Of a stretch of DNA of 64,000 nucleotides, positions 53,557 through 63,550 are shown piece by piece (the stretch's first letter is position 1; the number at the start of each line of letters is the position of its first letter). Source of the DNA: CAIYTF01 sp963664845 (GTDB lineage Bacteria; Bacteroidota; Ignavibacteria; Ignavibacteriales; Ignavibacteriaceae). Location: the NCBI GenBank assembly GCA_963664845.1, contig OY761615.1:3472001-3536000 (forward strand), given 5' to 3'. The notes below the pieces were generated by a model. The model was given only the letters and a program-made list of their open reading frames with translations. It had not been told where the DNA came from and searched no databases. The translations under genes were made by a program, and so were the position numbers.

Positions 53557-56500
53557 ATGAAGAAAGTTATACGGCTCATAATCATTGGGCTGACTCTGTT
53601 CCCAATCTGCCTTTATTCCCAAACCACAAATCAGGTTATTACCTTGAATCCTGCGAAGGGCTACGACGGTGTTAAAGCCTTGCCTTTCGTGAAGCTGTTT
53701 TTTTCGGTAACGGACAGCCTGGTTCTCGAGTGGGCCACCCCCATTCCCTCCGGAGGAGGTTTTGTCCGGATAGGTGCTTCAACCGGAACCTATTCATGGC
53801 AGGTTTCCGTGAACGCCGGCGCAAAGCGTGTTAGTTTCGTTCCCGGAAAATCTTTGGGATTGACCACGCACCGGTATTATGCAATGATCACCAATTCTTC
53901 AGGAAAGACCTTGACGGCAATACAGGCAGAGGCCAAATCAAACTCCAGTATTGTGCTTTCAAATGAAATTCAATTTATAATGGAGTCTTCCAATGCTCCC
54001 ACGCCAACAGGGCCTAAAGGGACGATCACAACCTCCACTCCTTTATTCAATTGGAGTGCGATCTCCGGCGTTCCTGCATATTGGATCATTGTTTCCAGTA
54101 CACCGTTTGTGGTGAAGACGGATTCATTAAATAATGTTACTGTGCAGGGTGCCAACATCGTCTGGGATTATATCAGCACCGGGAGCCAGGCAACGTACGG
54201 ACAGATAAGTCCAAGTTCTCCCTTCACCCACGAAGCAATTCCTCTGTTCCCCGGCAATACTTTCTACTATACAATATTAAATATGTATGATGAAACGGAC
54301 GTCGCTTTTGCGAGTTCTGTGTTTGGAGGTGTTGTTTCCTTCACCTATCAGAGTGCTGTTGCCATTGCGGCTCCAAACTTGGTGGCGCCGACTGAGAACA
54401 AGTCATTCAGCGGAACCTCCACTATTCGTTTTCAATGGGATCCTATTCAGGGTGCCAACAGCTATACGGTATATTTGTTTAACCGGGTGACTCAGTTCGC
54501 CGGCAGCCCGCAGGAACTTGATCTTCCAATGTGGAATGGAACAACTACCAACACTGTGATCGATTTTGCTGCCCGCCAAAACCTGATGAAAGGGAAGTAT
54601 GTTTGGTTTGTGGTCCCGAATACTTCTACAGGTGCCGGTAATCAGAGCGTTAAAAGGACGTTCATTTATGACGTCCCAATGAGTACGCTGCGGATCAGGC
54701 TGCTTAATGTTGCCAACGGTACTGAATTGGTTAACTACAAGGTCGTTATCAACTCCACAACCGGAGCCTATTCTCCATCTGTTCCCTATATCGTGTCCAA
54801 CAGTTCTTCGGTAACAGACAGTATTCCAACAGACGTTTATCGGTTTACGGCACAAAAGGTTGGCTTTTTCGATTCTACGTATACCTTCGCCGTAACCGGT
54901 ACAAAAACCAATCCAACGCAACTATCACTATATGTAAGACAATATCCGGCTTCCATTAGCGGAAAAGTGGTCGACCAAACTGGAGCTGCAGTGCAAGGCG
55001 CAACGGTGCAATTGACTAATATTTCTACTAATGTTAATTCTTCCATTTCAACAAGCACAACCGGTGATTTTTCGCTGGGCCTTCCGCAGGCGTCTTATAG
55101 GGTCAATATCAGTAAACCGGGATATCTCTCTCCGGCACAAACCACGTTGACGGTTGACCAGTCACAAGTTATTGTTTCAACTCCCTATCGTCTTGTGTTG
55201 GATAATGCGGGTATCTCCGGCAAGATAGTCAATGATAATAATGAACCAATACAATTGGCTGTAGTCAGGGCAACTAAAGGTGGAACAGTTCAGGAAGTAT
55301 CATCGAATGGTAATGGCTTTTACTCCTTCCAGTTGTCATCTGGCAGTTGGACAATTGAAACCGGCAAATCAGGTTTCGTGAGCCCGTCACCATTAACAGT
55401 GAATCTTGCAACCGCTGATAATTTACAGAACCAAAATTTAATACTTATCCCTCGTGCAAATCAGCTCAGTGGAACAGTATATAAGGTGATCACCACCGGA
55501 ACGCAGAGTACGCTGTCTCCATTTGCAAATGCAACCGTGACTGCATCACCCGTCAGCGGGCAGGTCGTTACCACAGTTACAGGATCAAATGGACAGTTTG
55601 CCATGAGTTTGCGCACGGGTTCTTATAACATCAGTGTAGCGGCTCAGGGCTATACTCCCAACAGAACACCACAGGTTACGCTTGGTGTTGGAGAGACCCT
55701 CAGCGGTATTGACTTCACGATGAATCCAAATCCGAGCAGCATTTCCGGATCGGTGTTTGAAACCGGCAATGTTCTCCTGGCCGATGCAATTATTTCTAAT
55801 GGAACGGTATCGACAACCTCACTCCCAGGTGGTAGCTTCCAATTAAGTTTGTCCTCAGGAACCCACACTCTCACAGTTACCAAACCGGGCTATATTACAC
55901 CTAAACCACTTTCTGTTGTCCTGACGCCCGGACAGACACTTTCCGGAATAAGCTTTTTGCTTGACCCGAATGCTGCAACCATAACCGGATCTGTTGCAAG
56001 TCTTGGCAATTCGTTGGCAGGTGCAACAATTACGGCAAAAAAAGGGACAACTGACTCCGCAACTGTTAAAACAAGCGCAACCGGTGATTTCGTGTTGAGT
56101 GTTCAGCCGGGTAACTGGACGTTAACTGCGTCAAAACAGGGTTTCCTTACGGCAACTCCGGAAGCTGTGTATGTGGGTGCGGGTCAAACCAGCGCTAACC
56201 ATAATTATTCTCTCGTTTCCAATACGGGCACCATTAAAGGAATTGCGTCTGGCGGAAATACACCCATTCCCGGTGCTACCGTGTATGCAAAAGATAAAAA
56301 CAATGCAGCCAATACGTTTTCAACTCTCTCCAATGTGAACGGTGAATATCTGTTGACCGTAACCGCTGGAACAGAATATACGTTCCTGGTTTCATCTCCA
56401 GGTTATACGACTTATAATAATGCCTCCGTTTCCATTGCTGTAGCGGGATCCGCACAGAACATCAATGCAGTATTGAATCCGGTAGCAGCTTCAATTAGTG

Positions 56501-59500
56501 GAAAGGTGCTCGATAACGAACAACACCCCATAAATGATGCGGTCGTGTATTTGATTAATCCACTTACCGCAGCGGTGGTTGACAGTACCATGTCCAGCGT
56601 CACCGGAGAGTATACCATCGGTTCTGCCGCCGGCAATATTCGACTGCGCGCTTTCTATCCTGGCTACACGCGGGATAGCGTATCCATCTCGGTCACACTG
56701 GGACAAACACTGTCAAATATCAGTTTCAAGATCACTCCCAATTTTGCACTTTTGTCTGGCAGCGTTAAAGATCAAAACGGTGCTGCTGTTTCAGGTGCAT
56801 TCGTTTCACTTTCAGCCGCTGATGGAGGTGGTTCGGCTGAATCAGGTACAGACGGTGCTTTTAGTATAACCAAATTGGTCGGTAATACGTTTGCTCTTTC
56901 TGTCAAAAAATCTGGTTATGGCGATTTTAGTCAGCCTTCCTATGTTATTAATGATGGCGAAACAAAAACACTTTCGGTTACACTGCAAAAACTTGTCGGT
57001 GCGATTTCCGGACAGGTGCTGGATAACGCAGGCTCTCCGATAGCACAAGCTTCAGTATATGTTACGGATACCCTTACGGCTAAAGCGTTTTCAGCTTTGT
57101 CGGATGCAACCGGTAAATATGCTTTCGCAGGATTGCCGCTCGCGGCATATAAAGTAACCGCCGTAAAAGATAAATATTCATCATCCTTGCAGGTGCCGGT
57201 CACACTTTCGACCACCTCGCAAACGGCTGTTGCAAACATTAACGATCTGGTGAAGAGCACCGGTCAGATAAAAGGCACTGTTACTGATAATACAACCTCC
57301 GCTACTCCGATAGCGGGAGCAACTATCACTATTCGTGGCTCCAAAGGTGCCGGTAATGCAATCACCGATCTGAGTGGAAAATTTACTGTGACTGACCTTG
57401 TCAGTGATACGTACAACGTACTTGCTCAGAAGCCGGGATATGCTTCCGATTCTCTTAAAACAGTTGTTAATGCAGATGCATTCCAATTGAAACTCCAATC
57501 AAGTAACGTTCCAATATCAGGAACAGTTCGCAATCAGCAGGGAAATGCACTGGGCTTTGTTGCAACGGTTAAAGCTTCTTCCGGTCAAACCGTTTTGGTC
57601 ACCACCACCGATGCAGCGGGTAATTTCAGCTTTGCCAACGGAAACAAGGGAACTCAATACGATATCTTCACGGAGATATTCAAAGACGGTTATTCCAACG
57701 CCCATAGTATTAAAACAACACCGGTCGATGGATCTGCATTGACTTCAGTTGCCCTTGCTGTTGAAGTTCGAACCGGTACCATTAGCGGTAATGTTGGAGT
57801 TCCGTCAGCGGCCATCAATGTTAAAAATCAGACAACGAATGAAGAGATAAACAGTATCTCGAGTTCTGACGGCAGTTATGCGGTTAAATTCCTGCTAAAT
57901 GGAACATATACCGTTACGCCGACCAAGATAGGGTACTCATTTAGTCCTGTCTCGGCAACAGGTGTTGCTGTTGCTGTAGGCGGTTCGGCCACTGCAACTT
58001 TCTCGGCTACAGTAAACGCAGGAAACATGGCAGTTGGTGTCAAAGATAATAATAGCGCGCCGCTTGATTCGGTGTTGCTGAACATAACCAGTACTGACAA
58101 TCTCTATTCATATTCCGGTTTAAGCACGGCCGGTGCATATACATTCAACAACATTCCTCCCAAAACCTATATTTTGCAGGCAGCTAAAACTGGGTATGGC
58201 ACGCAGACAGTGAATGTTGTGGTTGCGAATAATGCAACTGCTACACAAGCGGTCACGCTCACCAAAAATAGTGTTCAAATCAGCGGATCAGTGTCTGCCC
58301 CAAACGGGAGCATTGCCAATGCAACTGTTATTTTCAGGAATAACTCAACCGGGCAAACCTTTTCCGTTGCGTCGTCTTCAAGCGGTAATTATGTATTTGG
58401 CAGCCTCCCGGCGGGAGACGCTTTAATTACTGCGGTATATTCAGGATATAATGCAGATACTTTGCACTTAACGCTTGCGCAAGGTGATTCAAAGATTGCA
58501 AACATTTCGCTGAAACCAACTTTTGTTAATTTAACGGGACTGGTGACCTATAACGGATCCGGGTTGGCCGGCGTATCGGTGCAGGCTCTTTCATCAAATA
58601 GCTATACCGCCACTACCGACGCCAATGGTACTTTCGGCTTTAAAAACCTTCCCATAAAGATCGGAACCAATGATACAACGCTTTATAAGGTTACGATTTC
58701 GGGCGCTGATATACAGTCCCAAACAAGATCCCTTGCCATTGCGGCCACCCAGGTTGCCTCTACAATTCCGATTGCCGCCTTTGTGGTTCCGAGTGGAAAG
58801 ATCAGTGTGACGTTGACTGATGGAGCGAACTTCCTTGAGGGTGTTAAAGTGGTCTTCCTGCGCCCTGATGGAACTCAACGGGAAATTGTCACCGATAACA
58901 CTGGCAAGTTTGAGTCCGCAGCAAAACTATCAGCAGGAACTTATAAGCTTAGCGTGTCAAAGGAAAATTATCTTACACCGAATGATGCACTGACTACGTA
59001 TGTGCTCGTAAACGATTTTGGCTTGTTTTCTGCCACACTTCCTTTGCGATACAAAATAACTCCGCTCCCGTCTATTGATGCATCAACTCCGGATACTCTG
59101 ACGATTGCGTATGGAGGCGATCTGCCTGCGGGAGTTACCGGAACTATCATGTATAGAGTAGCCAATGGTATTCAGGATAGTGTGAAAATGGTAGCCAATA
59201 CCAACAAACATGTACTGACTGGAATTATTCCTGCCTTGTCTACGCTTGCCAAAGTGACCTATTCGGTAATAATCAGAGAACCTGCCAGCGGGGCGGTTTA
59301 TACCAGTGGAAGTTATTCGTTACAACCCGAAGCAGGCGGAATACTTTCCTCGGTTTCATTTAATCCTGCCATTGATAATACCGTTCTGCGGACGAACGAT
59401 ACGTACTTGATAAGCACGTTAATCCGTGACGGAAAGAACGTATCTTTGTTGGATTATTTTAATGGAGCTGCTCCTGTCGGATCTGTCAGTTGGTCTGCAA

Positions 59501-60684
59501 ATGATACATCTGTTGTGTTTAGCTACCCAACCCCCGACAGTAAAGACTCTGTGAAAATTCATCCGACAAAAGACGGTACTTATAAAATTACGGCTACCGT
59601 TTTATATAAAGGTGTTACGGTTTCTCAGGTCGCCACCGTCACTGTTGGAAATATTCCATTGAAGAGCATTGACGTTACAACAAGCAATCACTCGCTCAGC
59701 AATAAATCAAAGGGAATTCAATTTGGTTACACGGGCGTTGATACGGCAAAAAAATCAGTAACCCTTGGAACTAATCTTGCGTGGTCGATACAACCCAAAG
59801 AAAGTGGCACTATTGATCCATCCGGATTCTTTACTCCAATTGACTCAACGTTCATTGGTACGGTTACGGTTCAGGCACTGGATCAGATCAGTGGAAAAAA
59901 AGGTTCAACTGACGTATCGGTTTACGCTGACGTCTACCCCAATTCCAGCCTTACACTGACCGATAAACAAGGCATGACTCTGGTCGTGGTTCCGAATGCC
60001 GTGCATAGCCAGGTGCGGTTAACACTAGCAAAAGCCCAGTTCGGACCGGGAAAGAAATATTTTACTCCGGTAGGCGCAACAACGTCCTACGTTGTATCCG
60101 ATAAACAGTATTTCATCGTATATGACGCCGATATCCCGATCGCAAACGATACTCTCTTCGAGAAGTTGACGCTGCAAGTTCCGGTTGATAACTCCCTGCG
60201 TTCCTTTGATGGGGGAAAGAGTATCGGAATTTACAATACCGGTTCGAATGATTGGAGCCTGTACTCAACAACAGATGGGACCGTTGCAAATTCGTTAACT
60301 GCGAAGATATCCAAGTTTGGCGAGTATTCGATACTCGTTGAGAATGAACCTTTGGGAATTGCATATGCTTCGGTTCTTCCGACACCATTTTCGCCAAAAA
60401 TTGCGCCGGTAAAAATCGGCTATAAATTAAATACCCAGCAGCCTCCTGCAAGTGTGACCATTAAAGTGTTTAATATGCGTGGAGAACTGGTAAGCACGGT
60501 TGCTCAGAATGATTTGCAAAATCCAGGTATTTATGGCTCGAGCAGTGGTACAAAATCCATAACCTGGGACGGAAAGACAACCGACGGATTGGAAGCCCTC
60601 AACGGACGATATATCATCCAGATAGTCGCCAAGGACCCAACCGGCGAGGTTTCTAAACTCATCCCTGTAGTACTGGTGAAATAA
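53557..60684 (+). CDS. Giant modular surface protein with 16 tandem carboxypeptidase-regulatory-like domains
   Basis: A 2375-residue exported protein. Order: signal peptide (MKKVIRLIIIGLTLFPICLY); two Fn3-like domains (about 145-460); 16 tandem beta-sandwich modules of about 82-90 residues (about 465-1830). Each module starts with a pattern like ISGxVxDxxGxPIxGAxV, continues with TxxDGxYxFxxLxxGxYxVxAxKxGY and ends in a linker strand. Then Ig-like/big-domain repeats (1830-2240) and a C-terminal FlgD-Ig-like domain (VTIKVFNMRGELVSTV to NGRYIIQIV) preceded by PTPFSP, a variant of the PNPF sorting motif. Gene order with a PorV/PorQ-like gene 16 bases downstream suggests T9SS-linked export. Probably a stalk-like adhesin or surface-layer protein. 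No enzymatic domain is seen. Confidence 0.88.
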   Translation: MKKVIRLIIIGLTLFPICLYSQTTNQVITLNPAKGYDGVKALPFVKLFFSVTDSLVLEWATPIPSGGGFVRIGASTGTYSWQVSVNAGAKRVSFVPGKSLGLTTHRYYAMITNSSGKTLTAIQAEAKSNSSIVLSNEIQFIMESSNAPTPTGPKGTITTSTPLFNWSAISGVPAYWIIVSSTPFVVKTDSLNNVTVQGANIVWDYISTGSQATYGQISPSSPFTHEAIPLFPGNTFYYTILNMYDETDVAFASSVFGGVVSFTYQSAVAIAAPNLVAPTENKSFSGTSTIRFQWDPIQGANSYTVYLFNRVTQFAGSPQELDLPMWNGTTTNTVIDFAARQNLMKGKYVWFVVPNTSTGAGNQSVKRTFIYDVPMSTLRIRLLNVANGTELVNYKVVINSTTGAYSPSVPYIVSNSSSVTDSIPTDVYRFTAQKVGFFDSTYTFAVTGTKTNPTQLSLYVRQYPASISGKVVDQTGAAVQGATVQLTNISTNVNSSISTSTTGDFSLGLPQASYRVNISKPGYLSPAQTTLTVDQSQVIVSTPYRLVLDNAGISGKIVNDNNEPIQLAVVRATKGGTVQEVSSNGNGFYSFQLSSGSWTIETGKSGFVSPSPLTVNLATADNLQNQNLILIPRANQLSGTVYKVITTGTQSTLSPFANATVTASPVSGQVVTTVTGSNGQFAMSLRTGSYNISVAAQGYTPNRTPQVTLGVGETLSGIDFTMNPNPSSISGSVFETGNVLLADAIISNGTVSTTSLPGGSFQLSLSSGTHTLTVTKPGYITPKPLSVVLTPGQTLSGISFLLDPNAATITGSVASLGNSLAGATITAKKGTTDSATVKTSATGDFVLSVQPGNWTLTASKQGFLTATPEAVYVGAGQTSANHNYSLVSNTGTIKGIASGGNTPIPGATVYAKDKNNAANTFSTLSNVNGEYLLTVTAGTEYTFLVSSPGYTTYNNASVSIAVAGSAQNINAVLNPVAASISGKVLDNEQHPINDAVVYLINPLTAAVVDSTMSSVTGEYTIGSAAGNIRLRAFYPGYTRDSVSISVTLGQTLSNISFKITPNFALLSGSVKDQNGAAVSGAFVSLSAADGGGSAESGTDGAFSITKLVGNTFALSVKKSGYGDFSQPSYVINDGETKTLSVTLQKLVGAISGQVLDNAGSPIAQASVYVTDTLTAKAFSALSDATGKYAFAGLPLAAYKVTAVKDKYSSSLQVPVTLSTTSQTAVANINDLVKSTGQIKGTVTDNTTSATPIAGATITIRGSKGAGNAITDLSGKFTVTDLVSDTYNVLAQKPGYASDSLKTVVNADAFQLKLQSSNVPISGTVRNQQGNALGFVATVKASSGQTVLVTTTDAAGNFSFANGNKGTQYDIFTEIFKDGYSNAHSIKTTPVDGSALTSVALAVEVRTGTISGNVGVPSAAINVKNQTTNEEINSISSSDGSYAVKFLLNGTYTVTPTKIGYSFSPVSATGVAVAVGGSATATFSATVNAGNMAVGVKDNNSAPLDSVLLNITSTDNLYSYSGLSTAGAYTFNNIPPKTYILQAAKTGYGTQTVNVVVANNATATQAVTLTKNSVQISGSVSAPNGSIANATVIFRNNSTGQTFSVASSSSGNYVFGSLPAGDALITAVYSGYNADTLHLTLAQGDSKIANISLKPTFVNLTGLVTYNGSGLAGVSVQALSSNSYTATTDANGTFGFKNLPIKIGTNDTTLYKVTISGADIQSQTRSLAIAATQVASTIPIAAFVVPSGKISVTLTDGANFLEGVKVVFLRPDGTQREIVTDNTGKFESAAKLSAGTYKLSVSKENYLTPNDALTTYVLVNDFGLFSATLPLRYKITPLPSIDASTPDTLTIAYGGDLPAGVTGTIMYRVANGIQDSVKMVANTNKHVLTGIIPALSTLAKVTYSVIIREPASGAVYTSGSYSLQPEAGGILSSVSFNPAIDNTVLRTNDTYLISTLIRDGKNVSLLDYFNGAAPVGSVSWSANDTSVVFSYPTPDSKDSVKIHPTKDGTYKITATVLYKGVTVSQVATVTVGNIPLKSIDVTTSNHSLSNKSKGIQFGYTGVDTAKKSVTLGTNLAWSIQPKESGTIDPSGFFTPIDSTFIGTVTVQALDQISGKKGSTDVSVYADVYPNSSLTLTDKQGMTLVVVPNAVHSQVRLTLAKAQFGPGKKYFTPVGATTSYVVSDKQYFIVYDADIPIANDTLFEKLTLQVPVDNSLRSFDGGKSIGIYNTGSNDWSLYSTTDGTVANSLTAKISKFGEYSILVENEPLGIAYASVLPTPFSPKIAPVKIGYKLNTQQPPASVTIKVFNMRGELVSTVAQNDLQNPGIYGSSSGTKSITWDGKTTDGLEALNGRYIIQIVAKDPTGEVSKLIPVVLVK

Positions 60685-60699
60685 GGAAGGATGGACAAT

Positions 60700-61692
60700 A
60701 TGAAAACTCAAAGAAATGTAATTTCAATGAAAACTCTCTCAATTTTATTGGTACTTGGTTTCCTCTGCTGCTCTTCAACGGTGTTTGGACAAAAATCTTC
60801 CATCCCGGCGGCTTTTGTCGATGTTGGGATGGGAGCCAGACCGGCCGGCATGGGTGGGGCCTATTCCGGTCTCGCCGATGATATAAATGCACTGACATGG
60901 AATCCGGCTGGGTTGATCAACCTTACCGAAAAAGAAGCGCAATTCACCAACGCCAAAATTTTTGGGCTGATCACCTACAATACACTCTCATTCGGAATGC
61001 CTCTTAAAATAAATGAGACTCCGCAGGCTGCCGGTTTATCGCTGCTTTATTCTGGCGATGAATCCTATCGTGAAATGACCGTCACGGCTGGTTATGCCAG
61101 GAAAGTCGGGCCGGTTTCCATTGGGGCAAACCTCAAATACCGCTATGCTTCTTTTGGAAAGAATACACTGGAAACAGGCGTTTTTACCCCGGAAGAGTAT
61201 CAGGAAGGTCTCTTGAATCAGGTGCGCGGATCGGCCAACGGTTTGGGCTTCGATCTCGGTGTTCTGTATCAGTTCAACGAAAAGATCAGAATGGGATTGA
61301 TGCTCAGGGACATTTACTCGCCCGTGAGCTGGAATTCTGAATCTGACAGTAAGCTTGCCCAGGGAAAATACACGGAGACAGTGCCCTTTGAAACCATTGT
61401 CGGCACCTCTTATAAGGTGTTTGATGAACTGACCATTACTGCTGATCTCCAGCCGGCGTTAACGAAAGATGTCTCCAACATGATTCGTGGTGGCGCGGAG
61501 TTGAAAGTGTTTAAGTTCCTGTTTGTTCGTGCAGGCTTGCAGAATATGATCAATGATCAAAATGATGAACGGTTTGTTTTTGGCGTCGGCTTAAATATCG
61601 GCGTTAAAAAATCAACCATTCATTTTGATTATACGTATCTTCTTGAGCAGCTCGCCAATTCAAATCGTCTCACCATCAGTTTTTCATTTTAA
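60700..61692 (+). CDS. PorV/PorQ family outer-membrane protein (UPF0164-type)
   Basis: A protein of about 330 residues with signal peptide (MKTLSILLVLGFLCCSSTVF). The N-terminal signature AFVDVGMGARPAGMGGAYSG, then LADDINALTWNPAGL is the hallmark of the PorV/PorQ family. The rest is strand-rich and ends SNRLTISFSF, as in a barrel. In T9SS, PorV carries substrates at the outer membrane. The start is taken at 60700 because the SD-like AAGGAAGG lies 9 bases upstream; ATGs at 60691 and 60727 are in frame. It is the middle gene of an operon with the giant modular protein (16-base gap) and the barrel protein after it. A dedicated export partner for the giant protein is plausible. Confidence 0.85.
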   Translation: MKTQRNVISMKTLSILLVLGFLCCSSTVFGQKSSIPAAFVDVGMGARPAGMGGAYSGLADDINALTWNPAGLINLTEKEAQFTNAKIFGLITYNTLSFGMPLKINETPQAAGLSLLYSGDESYREMTVTAGYARKVGPVSIGANLKYRYASFGKNTLETGVFTPEEYQEGLLNQVRGSANGLGFDLGVLYQFNEKIRMGLMLRDIYSPVSWNSESDSKLAQGKYTETVPFETIVGTSYKVFDELTITADLQPALTKDVSNMIRGGAELKVFKFLFVRAGLQNMINDQNDERFVFGVGLNIGVKKSTIHFDYTYLLEQLANSNRLTISFSF

Positions 61693-61707
61693 GGAAGGAG
61701 AACAAAC

Positions 61708-63351
61708 ATGAAGAAGTTAATTCAGTTATTTGTTTTGTTCACACTGACAATATCTGTCTCTGCTCAAAAAGATACTCCTACAATGAAATACTTTAATGGA
61801 GGAAATGTCAACTTTAATATGGTCTTCGGGGTTAACACTATGGGCGGCGGGCTTGGCTCCGGCGGCTTCGGCCGTGTTATCGCACCGGGGATCAGCTTTG
61901 GTGCTGCCAGCATTTTTACCGATCCTGCCGAACTGGCATTGTTGAAAAAGCCGGTTGTGTATCTTGATACCAAATTCGCAATAACAAACAATACGATTGG
62001 GTTTGACGCTACCAATGAAATGAATAAAAGCATTACAACCGGTACGACGTCCTTTTTGAAAGACACGACAACGTTTATTTTCAAAGCCGGTAATCCAAGA
62101 AATGATACAAAAGTGTCAAGCTTTCAATTCGGTCAGGGTGGAGAGTTCGGTGCCTTTGCGCTTGCCCTCCCCATGAGCGATAAACTGACGCTCGGTTTTG
62201 GTGTCTATTATCCGTTCAACCTTTCAACCTCGTTTCAGCTTTCAGGCATGAGCATGAAGCTGCAATCCCTCAAGAAAGTGTCTGGCCAGACCATTAATAT
62301 TGATCTTCCGCTTAGCTCCAGTTTCGCGTCGAATTTCGATTTTAATGTTAACTCAATAAGCTTCGGCGGAGCTTATGAAGCAGCGGATACCAAGTTTGGC
62401 AAAACACTTGTTGGCTTCTCTCTCAACCGTTATGAAGTTTCAGAATATATTAACCTGAATCTGCGTGTGGATGGTATGCTGGTTATGAAGAGCGCGGAAT
62501 ACCACTTTAACGATCCCAATGATCAGAATATTGACTTTGCAAACGGAGAAAGTAATTCATTCTATTACATGGCCAAAGGAAACTTCAAAACCAGCGGTTG
62601 GGGATTCAGGTTGAGCGTTATTCAGAAGTTGGAAAAATACAATTTCCTTATCGCCCTAGATGTAGTCCCTCATTTCAAAATGACTGATAACAACATTGTT
62701 AATAAAAGCTACCAGCCAAAGTTCTTGACAGGCAGTATCCTCGGGAAAGACGAGAATGCAATGGACATCGTGGTTGATTCGCTCTCTTTGGATAAACCAA
62801 ACCTGACGGTAGCCACCAAGAACAGTTTCTCAAACACGGCTGAAACAAGCTATCCTTCAACGTTAACGGTCGGTGGAGATGCAAAAGTCGGAGCATTTAC
62901 GTTTGGTCTTAACTTTGTAAAATACCTTACTGATTTTTCCTTCAAAGTTGATAAGTATACTATTGGTAAGAAAATGGACTTCTCCACGAAATTCAGTGTC
63001 GATGTTCAACTTAACGATAAAGTGAAAGGCTGGGGATGGATATTGCTTCCCATCCGTGCATTCCCGTTCTTTGACCTGGACGGCTTTGCATTCCAGTTGT
63101 TCGGTAAAATGACGAAATACAAAAACCCCCGTTACCGTTTTGAAGGCGGTCTTGTTGTTGGTGATGGTATTGCTGAAGGCTTTGCGGATCAGGAACAACA
63201 AAAGAATCTTAAAGATGGACTGGGAATGCCCCTGCCTACCGGCATTGCCATTTCAAGAGAATACACCATTTTTGATAAACTGAATGTTGGTGTGCTTGTC
63301 TTTGGTTTCCCTGATTTCGCGTTCAGATATGGAATTGCGTACGAACTGTAA
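61708..63351 (+). CDS. Outer-membrane beta-barrel protein of unknown function
   Basis: A 547-residue protein with signal peptide (MKKLIQLFVLFTLTISVSAQ). It is strand-rich, with the N-terminal GGLGSGGFGRVIAPGISFGA and IFTDPAELALL recalling the PorV/FadL-type opening, and a final strand ending YGIAYEL. GGAGAACAAAC before the ATG gives a good ribosome binding site; the upstream gene stops 15 bases earlier, and both this and the preceding gene have TAAGGAAGGA at the junction. A strong terminator follows. The protein may form a channel or anchor for the giant surface protein, but this is inference from operon structure only. Confidence 0.72.
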   Translation: MKKLIQLFVLFTLTISVSAQKDTPTMKYFNGGNVNFNMVFGVNTMGGGLGSGGFGRVIAPGISFGAASIFTDPAELALLKKPVVYLDTKFAITNNTIGFDATNEMNKSITTGTTSFLKDTTTFIFKAGNPRNDTKVSSFQFGQGGEFGAFALALPMSDKLTLGFGVYYPFNLSTSFQLSGMSMKLQSLKKVSGQTINIDLPLSSSFASNFDFNVNSISFGGAYEAADTKFGKTLVGFSLNRYEVSEYINLNLRVDGMLVMKSAEYHFNDPNDQNIDFANGESNSFYYMAKGNFKTSGWGFRLSVIQKLEKYNFLIALDVVPHFKMTDNNIVNKSYQPKFLTGSILGKDENAMDIVVDSLSLDKPNLTVATKNSFSNTAETSYPSTLTVGGDAKVGAFTFGLNFVKYLTDFSFKVDKYTIGKKMDFSTKFSVDVQLNDKVKGWGWILLPIRAFPFFDLDGFAFQLFGKMTKYKNPRYRFEGGLVVGDGIAEGFADQEQQKNLKDGLGMPLPTGIAISREYTIFDKLNVGVLVFGFPDFAFRYGIAYEL

Positions 63352-63370
63352 TTAGCCCTACTTTAATATT

Positions 63371-63418
63371 AAGGCTGTCCAAAAGGTCGAATGTTGACTG
63401 GCAGGGCAGCCTTTTTTT
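63371..63418 (+). terminator. Terminator of the giant-protein operon
   Basis: AAGGCTGTCC (63371-63380) pairs with GGGCAGCCTT (63404-63413) in a 10-bp stem with one wobble pair over a 23-nt loop, followed by seven T residues. Confidence 0.78.
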
Positions 63419-63550
63419 ATTGGATTTATATTGTGGGCAGGTTTGCAGCAGGGAAAATGAATATGAGTTCTTGGGCATCTAAACAGGGAGTGAAATGCTT
63501 TTCTAAATTCCCGATTGTTGAGACCTACTTCTGAATAATTTTCGAAAGTA

